DNA from: JABWBR01 sp036741235
GTDB lineage: Bacteria > Bacteroidota > Bacteroidia > Chitinophagales > Saprospiraceae
Assembly: GCA_036741235.1 (NCBI GenBank)
Contig: DAINSQ010000053.1
Location: forward strand, 1-27,736
Direction of reading: 5' to 3'
DNA: 27,736 nt
The notes beneath the pieces were generated by a model. It made no database searches and was not told where the DNA came from. It worked only from the letters and a program-made list of their open reading frames with translations. The position numbers and the translations under genes were made by a program. Below, piece after piece: positions 15,601 to 23,109 of this stretch. How positions within the stretch are numbered: position 1 is the stretch's first letter; each line of letters begins with the position of its first letter.

Positions 15601-17473
15601 ACATATCGTGATCGCCAAAACCTGAGGGCGTATTCTTTCTGCCATCAGCATAAAAAATGCGGTTAAAACCCGGCGTAACTGCTATATGCCCCAATGTGTA
15701 ATCCGTTTCCACAATGGGATCGTCTTCCATGTATTTCGACATTTGAAGGTTGATCAAAGCTCCAGAGACCACATAGCGTTGTATAATATTATACTTTTCG
15801 CTCAGCAGATCTTTAACCTGGCCTATCGAATACAATCGCCCCACGTTGTCTATGCCAATCTCCCGGAAATCAATGATTTCTGGAATGCGAAGGGCATAAA
15901 TAAAATTCAGATCGGCCGTCAAGAGCGCAATAAAAGCTTCGTTATTGCCAAAATTAGATCCTGCAATGGCAATCTGACCGGATGGCAATTCTACGCCATC
16001 GTATATATCGATGATGAGATTGGTGCGCTTGGAACCCGCGATTATATTGCCATTTAGTCCATTTATTCGCACCATTATTCCATAGCCATCGGGAGAGTCG
16101 TTGCCTAATAGAATAAGATCGCCATTGGCAAGCGCGATAAGCCCGCGGTGAAACTCGTCATCAATATTATAGTCGTATTGCCAGGGACAACCCGGTTTAA
16201 AGTTCAGGTTTTGGTCTGCATTAAAAACTACTACTACATCTACCGACGAGGGGGGACTGGGGCTGGCCGGCGTATTGCGGGTACCAAGTATGTAGTAGGG
16301 GAAGGCTGGATCTTTGGGAAATGGGTGCCGAATGATCTTCTGGAAAAACTCGCGCCCGGTTTGTTGCATCCGTTTTACCGATTGAATAACGCCGTTGTCA
16401 TTGATTTTGAAAATAATAGATTCATTATTTTGGGGAATGCCGGCCACCTGAAAAGGCTCGGTATACCCCACCAGGATGAGCTCGTCGGTGGAGGGCTCGT
16501 ATTCAAAATCAGTGATCGTTGAGGGAAAGTCGAGCCGGAAGTCAAAAATCAATGTTCCGTTGTTGATATCAAACTTGCTGAAAGTTGCGTATGTCTGCCC
16601 GCTTATCCTGGTTTGCCCCGCCACATATACGCCGTCGCTAAATGCTTTTACCCGGGTGGGAACACTGTAAGCCGTGTCGCCGTATATTTTTTCAAAATCT
16701 CCGGGAAATGGACACGGCAGCACCGTAATGTCAACAGTGCAGTTGGCTGTGTTGCCTGAGCCGTCTACCGCTGTGTAGGTTACAGTCGTAAGTCCTACCG
16801 CAAAAAACGAACCGCTGGCATCGCCAACGCCGCTGCCCATTGTCGCACCTGAAAACACATAGGAATAAGAAGGCGGCGGGCAGTTATCGCTGAGTATCGG
16901 CGTTAGGTTATTTGCTTGCGCAAAACACTCGCCTGCGGGACTCGGCATGCCGATAATCGTTTGAGGCGCCGGACACATTATGGTGGGCGGAAGCTTGTCT
17001 ACCACATCAACCTGAGCGGTGCAAATACTGAAATTCCCCAATAAGTCGGTTACCGTTAATGTAACCGTATTGAGGCCCAGATCGGCGCAGGAGAACATGT
17101 CCCGGTCAAGACTCATCGTGAAAGGGCAATCGTCGAAAGAGCCGTTGTCAACGTCGCTTACTGTGATAGACGCGGTACCCGCTGCGTCCAGTGAGGCAAG
17201 AATGGCGGATTGGCAGACGGCTATGGGCGCGATGTTGTCTAACGCAACATTAATGTTTGTGCAATAGGTTGCGCTGCACACGCCGTCGGACGCCGTTACG
17301 CAAATCTGGTAATTGGCGGGAAAAGTGTAAAAAGCAGTAGGGCTATCGCCGGTACCTGTAGTGCCGTTGCCGAAATCCCAACTGTAGGTGACAAGGCTGC
17401 CCATGCCCGTTACCTGGGCGGAAAACTGAACCGACCCCATACACGGATCAGGGTTTATGCCTTGTATTATCAC
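12647..17473 (-). CDS. PKD/HYR/propeller giant surface protein, C-terminal part with T9SS sorting domain
   Basis: This 1608-residue open frame begins mid-domain at GTG 17473, with no signal peptide. It is almost certainly the continuation of the frame ending at 17470. In order it shows a PKD domain (about 10-78, YSWDFGNGTTGTGDSPTAFY) and two HYR-type domains (80-255, VTYTAVDGSGNTANC). Next comes a propeller-like stretch (about 258-690). A second PKD follows (about 695-770, YSWDFNGDNIED), then HYR domains to about 940, Cys-rich Ig-like modules and CPGEDATLV. A T9SS type A sorting domain closes it (about 1529-1608, MPNPTSGELTV to TLKIVKE). The protein should be secreted by the type IX system and anchored at the cell surface, where such modules usually serve adhesion or matrix building. 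No enzyme motif is seen. Confidence 0.88.
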   Translation of the reverse strand: MIIQGINPDPCMGSVQFSAQVTGMGSLVTYSWDFGNGTTGTGDSPTAFYTFPANYQICVTASDGVCSATYCTNINVALDNIAPIAVCQSAILASLDAAGTASITVSDVDNGSFDDCPFTMSLDRDMFSCADLGLNTVTLTVTDLLGNFSICTAQVDVVDKLPPTIMCPAPQTIIGMPSPAGECFAQANNLTPILSDNCPPPSYSYVFSGATMGSGVGDASGSFFAVGLTTVTYTAVDGSGNTANCTVDITVLPCPFPGDFEKIYGDTAYSVPTRVKAFSDGVYVAGQTRISGQTYATFSKFDINNGTLIFDFRLDFPSTITDFEYEPSTDELILVGYTEPFQVAGIPQNNESIIFKINDNGVIQSVKRMQQTGREFFQKIIRHPFPKDPAFPYYILGTRNTPASPSPPSSVDVVVVFNADQNLNFKPGCPWQYDYNIDDEFHRGLIALANGDLILLGNDSPDGYGIMVRINGLNGNIIAGSKRTNLIIDIYDGVELPSGQIAIAGSNFGNNEAFIALLTADLNFIYALRIPEIIDFREIGIDNVGRLYSIGQVKDLLSEKYNIIQRYVVSGALINLQMSKYMEDDPIVETDYTLGHIAVTPGFNRIFYADGRKNTPSGFGDHDMLVGNYDLDLTASCAYDYPINPIIFGNLFTLDITPTKVNTLPVPPNSQLSAIPIPYLCNDFCTPDCLASFGWQGGCALTVFNSVGNGTPPLTYSWDFNGDNIEDANVFNPTYTFPGAGIYTVCLTITDALGCVVEVCNDVQVPADNTLFQLNCPPDITVNTDPGVCGAALNPQATTIDDCLPDPVIFYQLTGATTGTNPATFYNKGLTTLTATAVDGINTLTCTTLITVIDNEPPQISCQAPPPVNAPICDGGANVSFNPPTISDNCPMVTYTCSHTSGQFFPCGTTMVTCTATDMSGNTSTCTFPVTVNCTCGAITSAQLSCTDDPYLYAFSLEVQDLSGAASCGLSIVNNQSGTTTLNISSISAFSGGFATITGTIAVSDPIPSQINLTVQMSCICPLGNTINCDLPIALPTDCCKEVSVLDWQVCKDETSFDVPIEVLGTLNNISRVKWYVQPAPCPALPWGITPFQDNLTNTLEPLHLNPASLTGDVCVYVVVALNDAPCSQLVSNVATINLCETPTCSINDQEYCYTGSPITPGLLTLTPASTDCNFDIAWYDPNGNLVQTGGLTYQPTQSFSHTNPLVDCYQDYHYRVVITDLCGQQECFARIRLYSNDAPKGNISMDPFELQPFCPGEDATLVYDPGCAGEPPMWNWWSSIDDITYLPISGAGSSNPLWHTNGLDQDTWFMVTSQNGVCAADTVKLLIDVRQPLTISQFSAQPDPPCDPICVSLYLEYVPYPDADCNTTIKWYKDGILIHITPAPAGSPAVFNYTSTSLAGNYFAVVSNDCCGEKVTSLVNIVGPPCFAKIVGPCFRCNDQQITLTGMVVNLPTGSACSYQWSTTDGIIISGDNTDQVVVNAGGTYLFTANCNGCIKTASFELPQCVHNISGCGILVEVIDPADVKGLPLLAMPNPTSGELTVAWGIELPVDARIAIIDALGNTISTEVVPRRNTLWQTQLQHLPSGVYFIEIQATGYVFKTLKIVKE

Positions 17474-18951
17474 TTCGCAATTATTGGAGATGGGGGGCTG
17501 AAAGCAGACTGCTGGCTGTTATCGTCGGCTATACATTGGGCTGTCATCGCATTATTCTGACAGGGAACGGAATTCAGGGGAAAGTCGATAAGACCTTCGA
17601 AAGCACCCATTATGTCAGGCGTTTGGAATAGCTGGTCGGCATTGCACATGCAACTACCTATGACGAGATTGTTATCGCAGCGGGCGGCATAGGCCTGAGT
17701 TCCTCCCGATTGGCCAAGATTGTTCCATTGTTGGCCGGCGAGGTAATAACCCTGGTTGGGCAGGTTAATGACTTTGTGTAATATGCCAAATTGCGCAGCG
17801 CTGTGCGTCAGCCGTTTGGATTGCAGCAGCGTACCGTCGTTTTTGATGGTCATCAGCCAGGGGCGATAGGGCAAGGAGGGGTCGCTCCAATACGACCAGC
17901 CTCCAATGGCCAGGGTATCGTTTTTTGCTTCGATATCCCAGGGTACGTCGTATTGGACAAAAAAACCGGGATCGTCGGGCCAGTCAATGATCTTCGACCA
18001 GTCATATGCCAAATCGACCCCCGGAGTGCTCTGCGACCAGGATAATTTCATCAGCCAGCCTTTTCCGCTGTTGGATGCCGTGGCGCCGATAACAAAAAGG
18101 GAACTGCCTACTTGCACCAGATCAATAGGGTGGTGGTTATCCGGATCGGAGACGTCGGGATCGAATACGTCGCCGATACCATTGATTTCCTGAAAGCCTG
18201 CATCCAACAACACAAAACCCGGTTTGCCGCCGTAGTTGGCGTATTCGTCGCCGCAAACTGCCCAAACGGCATTGCCAAAGGCGCCGGGTGTCAGCGGCGT
18301 CATACCCAGGGGTTCAAACCCCGTAGCGAATTCATGCGAGGTACATGCGGCGCCGGCGCCATCCATTTCGTGAATAACCATATTGCCAAAGTTGTTTGGA
18401 TTGCGCACTGCCAAAATCGCATAATTATCAGTGCCGCTCCTGAAAATACCGCGGGCAATTTCGTCAACGCCGTCGTTGTTGAAACCCAGGCGCCGGCTCC
18501 ATACTACACAACCGCCTGGATCGAGGCGAGCAACCCAGATGTCTTTGTCAAGACTCAGCGAAGTATTGACGGCTATCATATATCCGTTGGGATTGCCGGT
18601 GGCGTCAAATGCTTCGGTAATAAATGCTGTCTTTGATTCAATAAAATTATACGATACCGGTAAACTGCCGCTTGTCGGGGTTATCCGCTGAGGAACGCCG
18701 ATAAACTGCCCGTTGCTGTTGTATTTGGCAAAGTATACATGCCAATCAGTGGCGCCGGCCTCTTGTTTGATGCCAATTCCAACCAACTCGCCGGCGGTAT
18801 TGCGAATGGCGTCGCTGAGCAAATAGGTACGGCCTGCAGTTGCCGACGGCGAGTTGATGCTAAAAGTGGGTACGGTTGCAGGGCATTGGCCGGGAGCCTT
18901 CGTTTGCCAAATCAGAAGGCATATATATATGGCGATAGTAATCTTTCTCAT
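17470..18951 (-). CDS. Giant surface protein, N-terminal part with signal peptide and propeller-like region
   Basis: This 493-residue frame starts at ATG 18951 with a signal peptide (MRKITIAIYICLLIWQTKA). A repetitive region follows, with strands such as YFAKYNSNG, WVARLDPGG, VLLDAGF and WLMTIKNDG, typical of a beta-propeller of the SBBP/Kelch kind. Its last residues (SAFSPPSPIIAK) read like a frame that has just slipped. At the C6 run (minus strand, 17492-17497), one more C gives SPPISNNCEVIIQG and joins the 1608-residue frame without a stop. The two frames thus make one protein of about 2,100 residues. The gene is 27 bases downstream of the LamG protein gene on the same strand, so the two form an operon. 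Alternatives are a real broken gene or a -1 slippage site. Confidence 0.87.
   Translation of the reverse strand: MRKITIAIYICLLIWQTKAPGQCPATVPTFSINSPSATAGRTYLLSDAIRNTAGELVGIGIKQEAGATDWHVYFAKYNSNGQFIGVPQRITPTSGSLPVSYNFIESKTAFITEAFDATGNPNGYMIAVNTSLSLDKDIWVARLDPGGCVVWSRRLGFNNDGVDEIARGIFRSGTDNYAILAVRNPNNFGNMVIHEMDGAGAACTSHEFATGFEPLGMTPLTPGAFGNAVWAVCGDEYANYGGKPGFVLLDAGFQEINGIGDVFDPDVSDPDNHHPIDLVQVGSSLFVIGATASNSGKGWLMKLSWSQSTPGVDLAYDWSKIIDWPDDPGFFVQYDVPWDIEAKNDTLAIGGWSYWSDPSLPYRPWLMTIKNDGTLLQSKRLTHSAAQFGILHKVINLPNQGYYLAGQQWNNLGQSGGTQAYAARCDNNLVIGSCMCNADQLFQTPDIMGAFEGLIDFPLNSVPCQNNAMTAQCIADDNSQQSAFSPPSPIIAK
17492..17497 (-). other. C6 homopolymer at a reading-frame break
   Basis: Six C on the minus strand lie in the only zone (17472-17518) where both halves of the giant surface protein are open. 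The downstream frame is limited by a TAA at 17521-17519 and the upstream frame ends with TGA at 17472-17470. Seven C would give one continuous frame. Confidence 0.75.
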
Positions 18952-18978
18952 ACTCGTTTGGCTTTGATGGTGAATGTC

Positions 18979-21303
18979 TTATTCCTCCGCGCATGGAACA
19001 ATTGTGGTGCTGGCCTCTACCGTGCAACCCGTAGAGAGGTTGGTGACAATAAGGGTGTAGGTTGTTCCGCCAGGGTCAGGGGTGTGGGTTAATATGCAAT
19101 CCGTGCCCAATACGTTGCCGAAACTATCCGTCCACAGAAATTCCAGTAGCCCCGAGCAATTGTCCATTGAGCTGCATCCGCTGAGGGTGATGGGTTCACC
19201 CTCGCAGGCGCATTCGTTGGGCATTAACGGGCAACTAATTACTGGTTCGATTTCACACACAGTGAGACAAATCGGCGCAGTTGTATAGTGCTGGCCCGCA
19301 CAGCCATTGCTGATGACAGCCCAATAACAAGCCTGTTGTGCCGCATTGTAGGTTGGGCCCGTGCCCACCGATAGCCCGTCGCAGTACCAGGTATATTGTA
19401 AAGCAGGATCGTAATTATCGACGCTCAGCATGGAAACACCACCTTGACAAACCAACCCCGAACCGCTTATGTCGTCGGCAGGCGTGCTGAGTTGAAGGCA
19501 AATCCTGATCAGGTTGCTATGACACGGTTCGCACCCCGAAGGATCAGAAAACGGGCGGCATTCAATGCGATAAAATATACAGGTTTCGCCGGCCGGCCAC
19601 AAATAAGGAGAAAGGCTGGGGTCATAAGTCGGCAATATATTGGTATTCTGGGTGGAATTACCGGCGCCAAGGTCGCGCCAAATTCCTTCGGAAGGAAATA
19701 AATATTGCCAAACCGGCGTGCAGTTTTCAAAATCTGATGGGTTAATCATGACCAGGGTTGCATCATCGCCCGGACAGATTATGTAGTGGTCGGGGTTATT
19801 ATCCGGGTCGGGTAATAAGCCGCTGGAAATTACACCTTGTATGCTGCCGCAATGCGGGATCGGGTCTACTGCAATACATTCCTGAACGCTTTGCGCCGGG
19901 CAACCGCAATTGGAAACAATGGCTTCAAAGCAATAATCTTCTGTTCCTGCTGTTACCGGGTAGGAGAAAGAGGTCTGGTTGTCGTAAGCCGGCAGCATTG
20001 CCCCGTTTATTGTCCATGAAATTTGTACGGCGTTGCCCATCGCGCCGGCAAAAGGCGGCAAACCTGACAAGGAAACGTCGAGCGAAACCACGTCGCCTTC
20101 ACAAAGCGTGCCGTTGAGTATACCGGCAGGCGATACATTGATGTTGACTACAGGTGCAGATACAGGGCAACATACGCGCAGCGTATATTCATTGGTGCAA
20201 AAAGTGCAGGTTTCGGCGCCTATCGTTTGGGTAATGATGGCGCGATAGCGTTTATCAATATATCCCGGTCCGCTAATACAATCGGGTACCGTAATGCGGC
20301 CGGGAGGTACGGCAAAACAGAAGCCCGAGAATACGGGATCTGCAACAGGCTGCCATCCGCTTCCATCATCGCATTCCCATACTACGCTTAAACCCGGCTG
20401 TGACGCTATTTCACTCCCGCCTCCTTCCGTTATACAGAAATGTACGGCTTCTCCACTGCATATTTCAGTGAGTGCAGTGCTTTGTGTAGGCAAATCACTG
20501 ATATTTAAGTCAAAAATATTAGATAATACAAAGTTGCTGACAGGGCCGTTAAGCGAAAAGTTGTTGGCGGGAGGCGCTGTTATCGAACCGTGGAAGCCAT
20601 TACCTGTAATATCAATCGCCTGCGTAATACTGGTGTTGTTACCGCCAGGTATGGCGCCTTGGTCAAGCGTCCAGTGTACCGCTAAACCCGTGGTACCAGG
20701 TAATACACAGTATTTATTGTCGCATATTTCTTTTTCGCTGCGTATGATATTCCATATGCGAATATCATCTATTCTGCCTTGCCAGTAGCCGTTCGGTTGC
20801 GGAGGCCCCAGCCAGTAGCCCACACGAAAGGTGCTGAAATTAAAGGCGAATACGTTCATTGTGCCGGTATAAACCAGTTCACAATCCAAAAAAATCTGAA
20901 CCACACTGCCGCTACGCGTGACGGCTACATGTCGCCAGGCATTGAGCACCGACCCTGTTGGAATGGTTACTGGTCCGGACAAAACCGGCGGCTGACCGTT
21001 GAACCAGTAGAAATGCAATTGCCCCCCACCACAGACGCCCAGTTCGAACCGCGAACCAGGGCCACTGAGGGCAAACAATCTTTTGAAATCGGCTGAGCAG
21101 TTTCCTGTGCCTGCGTCAGCATTAAACCAGGCTTCAATTGTAAAACTGGAATTGCCGGCAATTGGAATAGTACTTAGCGTGATTTGATCGCCGGCGCCAT
21201 CAAAGTATAGGCATTGGTTGTCGTCGCATTGAGCCCAGGCAAAAGGCAGGTAAGTTGCCGTACACATCAGTAGCAGCAAAAGTGTTTGTTTGCTTTTTCT
21301 CAT
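18979..21303 (-). CDS. Secreted LamG (concanavalin-like) protein with Ig-like modules, no T9SS tail seen
   Basis: This 774-residue protein starts with a signal peptide (about 1-24, LLLLLMCTATYLPFAWA). Residues of about 25-195 form a LamG/concanavalin-like jelly roll (CLYFDGAGDQITL, FTIEAWFNADAG, AWRHVAVTRSG, GRIDDIRIWN), a fold that binds glycans or proteins. The rest is a series of Cys-rich Ig/PKD-like modules (CSGEAVHFC, LCEGDVVSLDV, ICPGDDATLV, VCQGGVSMLSV). The CPGDDATLV module is closely echoed by CPGEDATLV in the giant protein of the same operon. The sequence ends in VPCAEE with no recognisable T9SS sorting domain, unlike its operon partner. It may be held at the surface by that partner or released. 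It is the first gene of the operon; the upstream 267 bases to the next gene are AT-rich. Confidence 0.87.
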   Translation of the reverse strand: MRKSKQTLLLLLMCTATYLPFAWAQCDDNQCLYFDGAGDQITLSTIPIAGNSSFTIEAWFNADAGTGNCSADFKRLFALSGPGSRFELGVCGGGQLHFYWFNGQPPVLSGPVTIPTGSVLNAWRHVAVTRSGSVVQIFLDCELVYTGTMNVFAFNFSTFRVGYWLGPPQPNGYWQGRIDDIRIWNIIRSEKEICDNKYCVLPGTTGLAVHWTLDQGAIPGGNNTSITQAIDITGNGFHGSITAPPANNFSLNGPVSNFVLSNIFDLNISDLPTQSTALTEICSGEAVHFCITEGGGSEIASQPGLSVVWECDDGSGWQPVADPVFSGFCFAVPPGRITVPDCISGPGYIDKRYRAIITQTIGAETCTFCTNEYTLRVCCPVSAPVVNINVSPAGILNGTLCEGDVVSLDVSLSGLPPFAGAMGNAVQISWTINGAMLPAYDNQTSFSYPVTAGTEDYCFEAIVSNCGCPAQSVQECIAVDPIPHCGSIQGVISSGLLPDPDNNPDHYIICPGDDATLVMINPSDFENCTPVWQYLFPSEGIWRDLGAGNSTQNTNILPTYDPSLSPYLWPAGETCIFYRIECRPFSDPSGCEPCHSNLIRICLQLSTPADDISGSGLVCQGGVSMLSVDNYDPALQYTWYCDGLSVGTGPTYNAAQQACYWAVISNGCAGQHYTTAPICLTVCEIEPVISCPLMPNECACEGEPITLSGCSSMDNCSGLLEFLWTDSFGNVLGTDCILTHTPDPGGTTYTLIVTNLSTGCTVEASTTIVPCAEE

Positions 21304-21488
21304 TTGCGTATCATTTTGGTTATACGAGAGCTGTGCAAGGATATTCTCGCAGCCTGTTATTTGCTAACTATATTTTTATTTAAATTGGTATGGAAATCGT
21401 TTTTTGATTTCCTCTCGTCGAGTCGGGCGTGGCTTGGAAACTTTTGGTTGGAAACCTGGGAACTAAACTTTGAGTACAATTATATGAT

Positions 21489-21510
21489 TTATTCTGAAAT
21501 TGCAGAATAA
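21489..21510. other. Small stem-loop in the AT-rich gap 21304-21570
   Basis: TTATTCTG (21489-21496) and CAGAATAA (21503-21510) form a perfect 8-bp stem with a 6-base loop. On the plus strand a T6 run follows a few bases later. It lies 61 bases beyond the stop of the minus-strand solenoid gene and could terminate it. Apart from this, the 21304-21570 gap shows only AT-rich DNA and a near-match (TATCCTTG, minus, 21336-21343) to a -7 element. Confidence 0.35.
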
Positions 21511-21570
21511 TACACTTTTTTAAATTTTAAAATTTATATTTTCTAATATAAAAAAATGATGATATATTAT

Positions 21571-22965
21571 TTAGCCATATAGCGATATTAGCCATTCTCT
21601 TTCAGCCAGTAAACTGGTCGTGCTAATGTCAGATAGCAGTTTCTCTTTTTCTCCACGCTTGCGTTCAACCGGCGCAATAATCTTCTTCAAAAACCGCACA
21701 AAATTGCGGTACATCTCGCGGTGGTAGCCGCCTTCTTTGTGGCGGCGCAGGTAGATGTCAAAGCTGTCGAGCAGCGATTCCAGCGCCTGGATTTCACCCA
21801 ACTCGTAATACATGCGCACCATCATGCGGCGCACGTCGAAGTTTTCCAGTATATCGCGCATTTCTACGTGGCGAAGTAACTCTAGCGCCTTGCCGTATTC
21901 GCGTTTGCGAAAGTGGTAGGTGGCCAGGTTGTAGCGAAAAATGTTGTCGCGGTCGCGGGGGGGCAGGTAGACCTCAAACTCGCGCAAATACGCCAGAGCC
22001 CAATCCCATTCGCCAACAGCAACGGCTATGTTGAGCACGTTGCGGTAGGTAGTTTTTGATAAATAACCGTTTTCGAGGAATACTTTTCGGGCCAGTCCGC
22101 CCCGGTACAGGTCAAATGCTTCGCGCATGAACTTTTTGTCGGCGGCGTTGATGCGGCGGATGCAGACGTTGATGGCCAGGATGTAAAGGTCGCGCAGGTC
22201 GGCTTCCGGGAAGATGGGGCCGTTTTGGGCAATCAGATTTTTCAGGCGCAAAAAACGCTCCTCCCGGTCGGGCTCGGCAAGAGCCGTATAACTGGCATGC
22301 CAGGTATTGACGGCTTCGTTGTGCTCAAAATGACCCTGCTCGACCAGTCGAAGCGTCTCGGGCAAATAAGGGATAACCGCCGATACATTCGATACATTTT
22401 GCTGCGCCAACAGGATACAACCCTGCCGCAGGGAGTTGACAGCCACATAAGCGCCGAAAGCATTGTTGATCTCTGCCACGTTGTCAACTCCGCCGCGGTG
22501 TTTTTGCCGGCCCAATTCCCATATCTCCTGCTCCAGCAAAAAACGCCGGAAGTAATACCCGTCGTGGCGATCCGGCGATTTTTCAAGCGCCGCTTTTGCG
22601 CGCGCCAACTCGCGTTCCAATAACTCGCTGTCTCCCGTTTTTTTCAATTCCCGGCACAGCGCCAGGTCGACTGCCGGCTGATCTTCCAGCCATCCCTGCC
22701 AGGCCAGGCCAAGCCGGATCACTTCCAGCAAATAAGCCATCAGGTGGCGCATTTTGCCGTCGTCGTAGGGCCTTTTTTTATAGACAAATTGAAAAGCCGC
22801 TTCTTTTGTCCATGTCTTTTTATCGGCATGTTTGGCAATGAAGTCCAGGAGCAGGGCCACTTCTTTCCTTTGGTTAAGCAATGGCGATTGTACCGCCCTG
22901 ACTGCCTGCTTGCGTTGCGCTTCGCTTAGCGCTTCCCAGGTTTTGATTAATATGCTGCTTTTCAT
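21571..22965 (-). CDS. Cytoplasmic alpha-solenoid (TPR-like) protein of unknown function
   Basis: I cannot assign a function to this 464-residue protein. It has no signal peptide or membrane segment and is rich in charged amphipathic helices. The C-terminal half has paired helices of TPR character, for example NVLNIAVAVGEWDWALAYLREF, then NLATYHFRKREYGKALELLRHVE, then RRMMVRMYYELGEIQALESLLDSF, spaced about 35 residues apart. The first 100 residues (LSEAQRKQAVRAVQSP, LNQRKEVALLLDFI) may be a separate helical domain. Such solenoids usually scaffold protein-protein contacts. It is divergent from the leucine-rich surface protein, separated by 144 bases of very AT-rich DNA, and convergent with nothing. 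The ATG start at 22965 is the first in the frame. Confidence 0.8.
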   Translation of the reverse strand: MKSSILIKTWEALSEAQRKQAVRAVQSPLLNQRKEVALLLDFIAKHADKKTWTKEAAFQFVYKKRPYDDGKMRHLMAYLLEVIRLGLAWQGWLEDQPAVDLALCRELKKTGDSELLERELARAKAALEKSPDRHDGYYFRRFLLEQEIWELGRQKHRGGVDNVAEINNAFGAYVAVNSLRQGCILLAQQNVSNVSAVIPYLPETLRLVEQGHFEHNEAVNTWHASYTALAEPDREERFLRLKNLIAQNGPIFPEADLRDLYILAINVCIRRINAADKKFMREAFDLYRGGLARKVFLENGYLSKTTYRNVLNIAVAVGEWDWALAYLREFEVYLPPRDRDNIFRYNLATYHFRKREYGKALELLRHVEMRDILENFDVRRMMVRMYYELGEIQALESLLDSFDIYLRRHKEGGYHREMYRNFVRFLKKIIAPVERKRGEKEKLLSDISTTSLLAEREWLISLYG

Positions 22966-23109
22966 TTAAAAAAATTTACACAATAAAATTAATAATTTAT
23001 TGATTTTAAATAAAATAAGACAAATTAATAAAGGCATATTTATGACAAATTACAAAAAATGTCCTTTCTATGCATAGGTATTGATCGCATCTTTGGTGTG
23101 TATTAAAAA

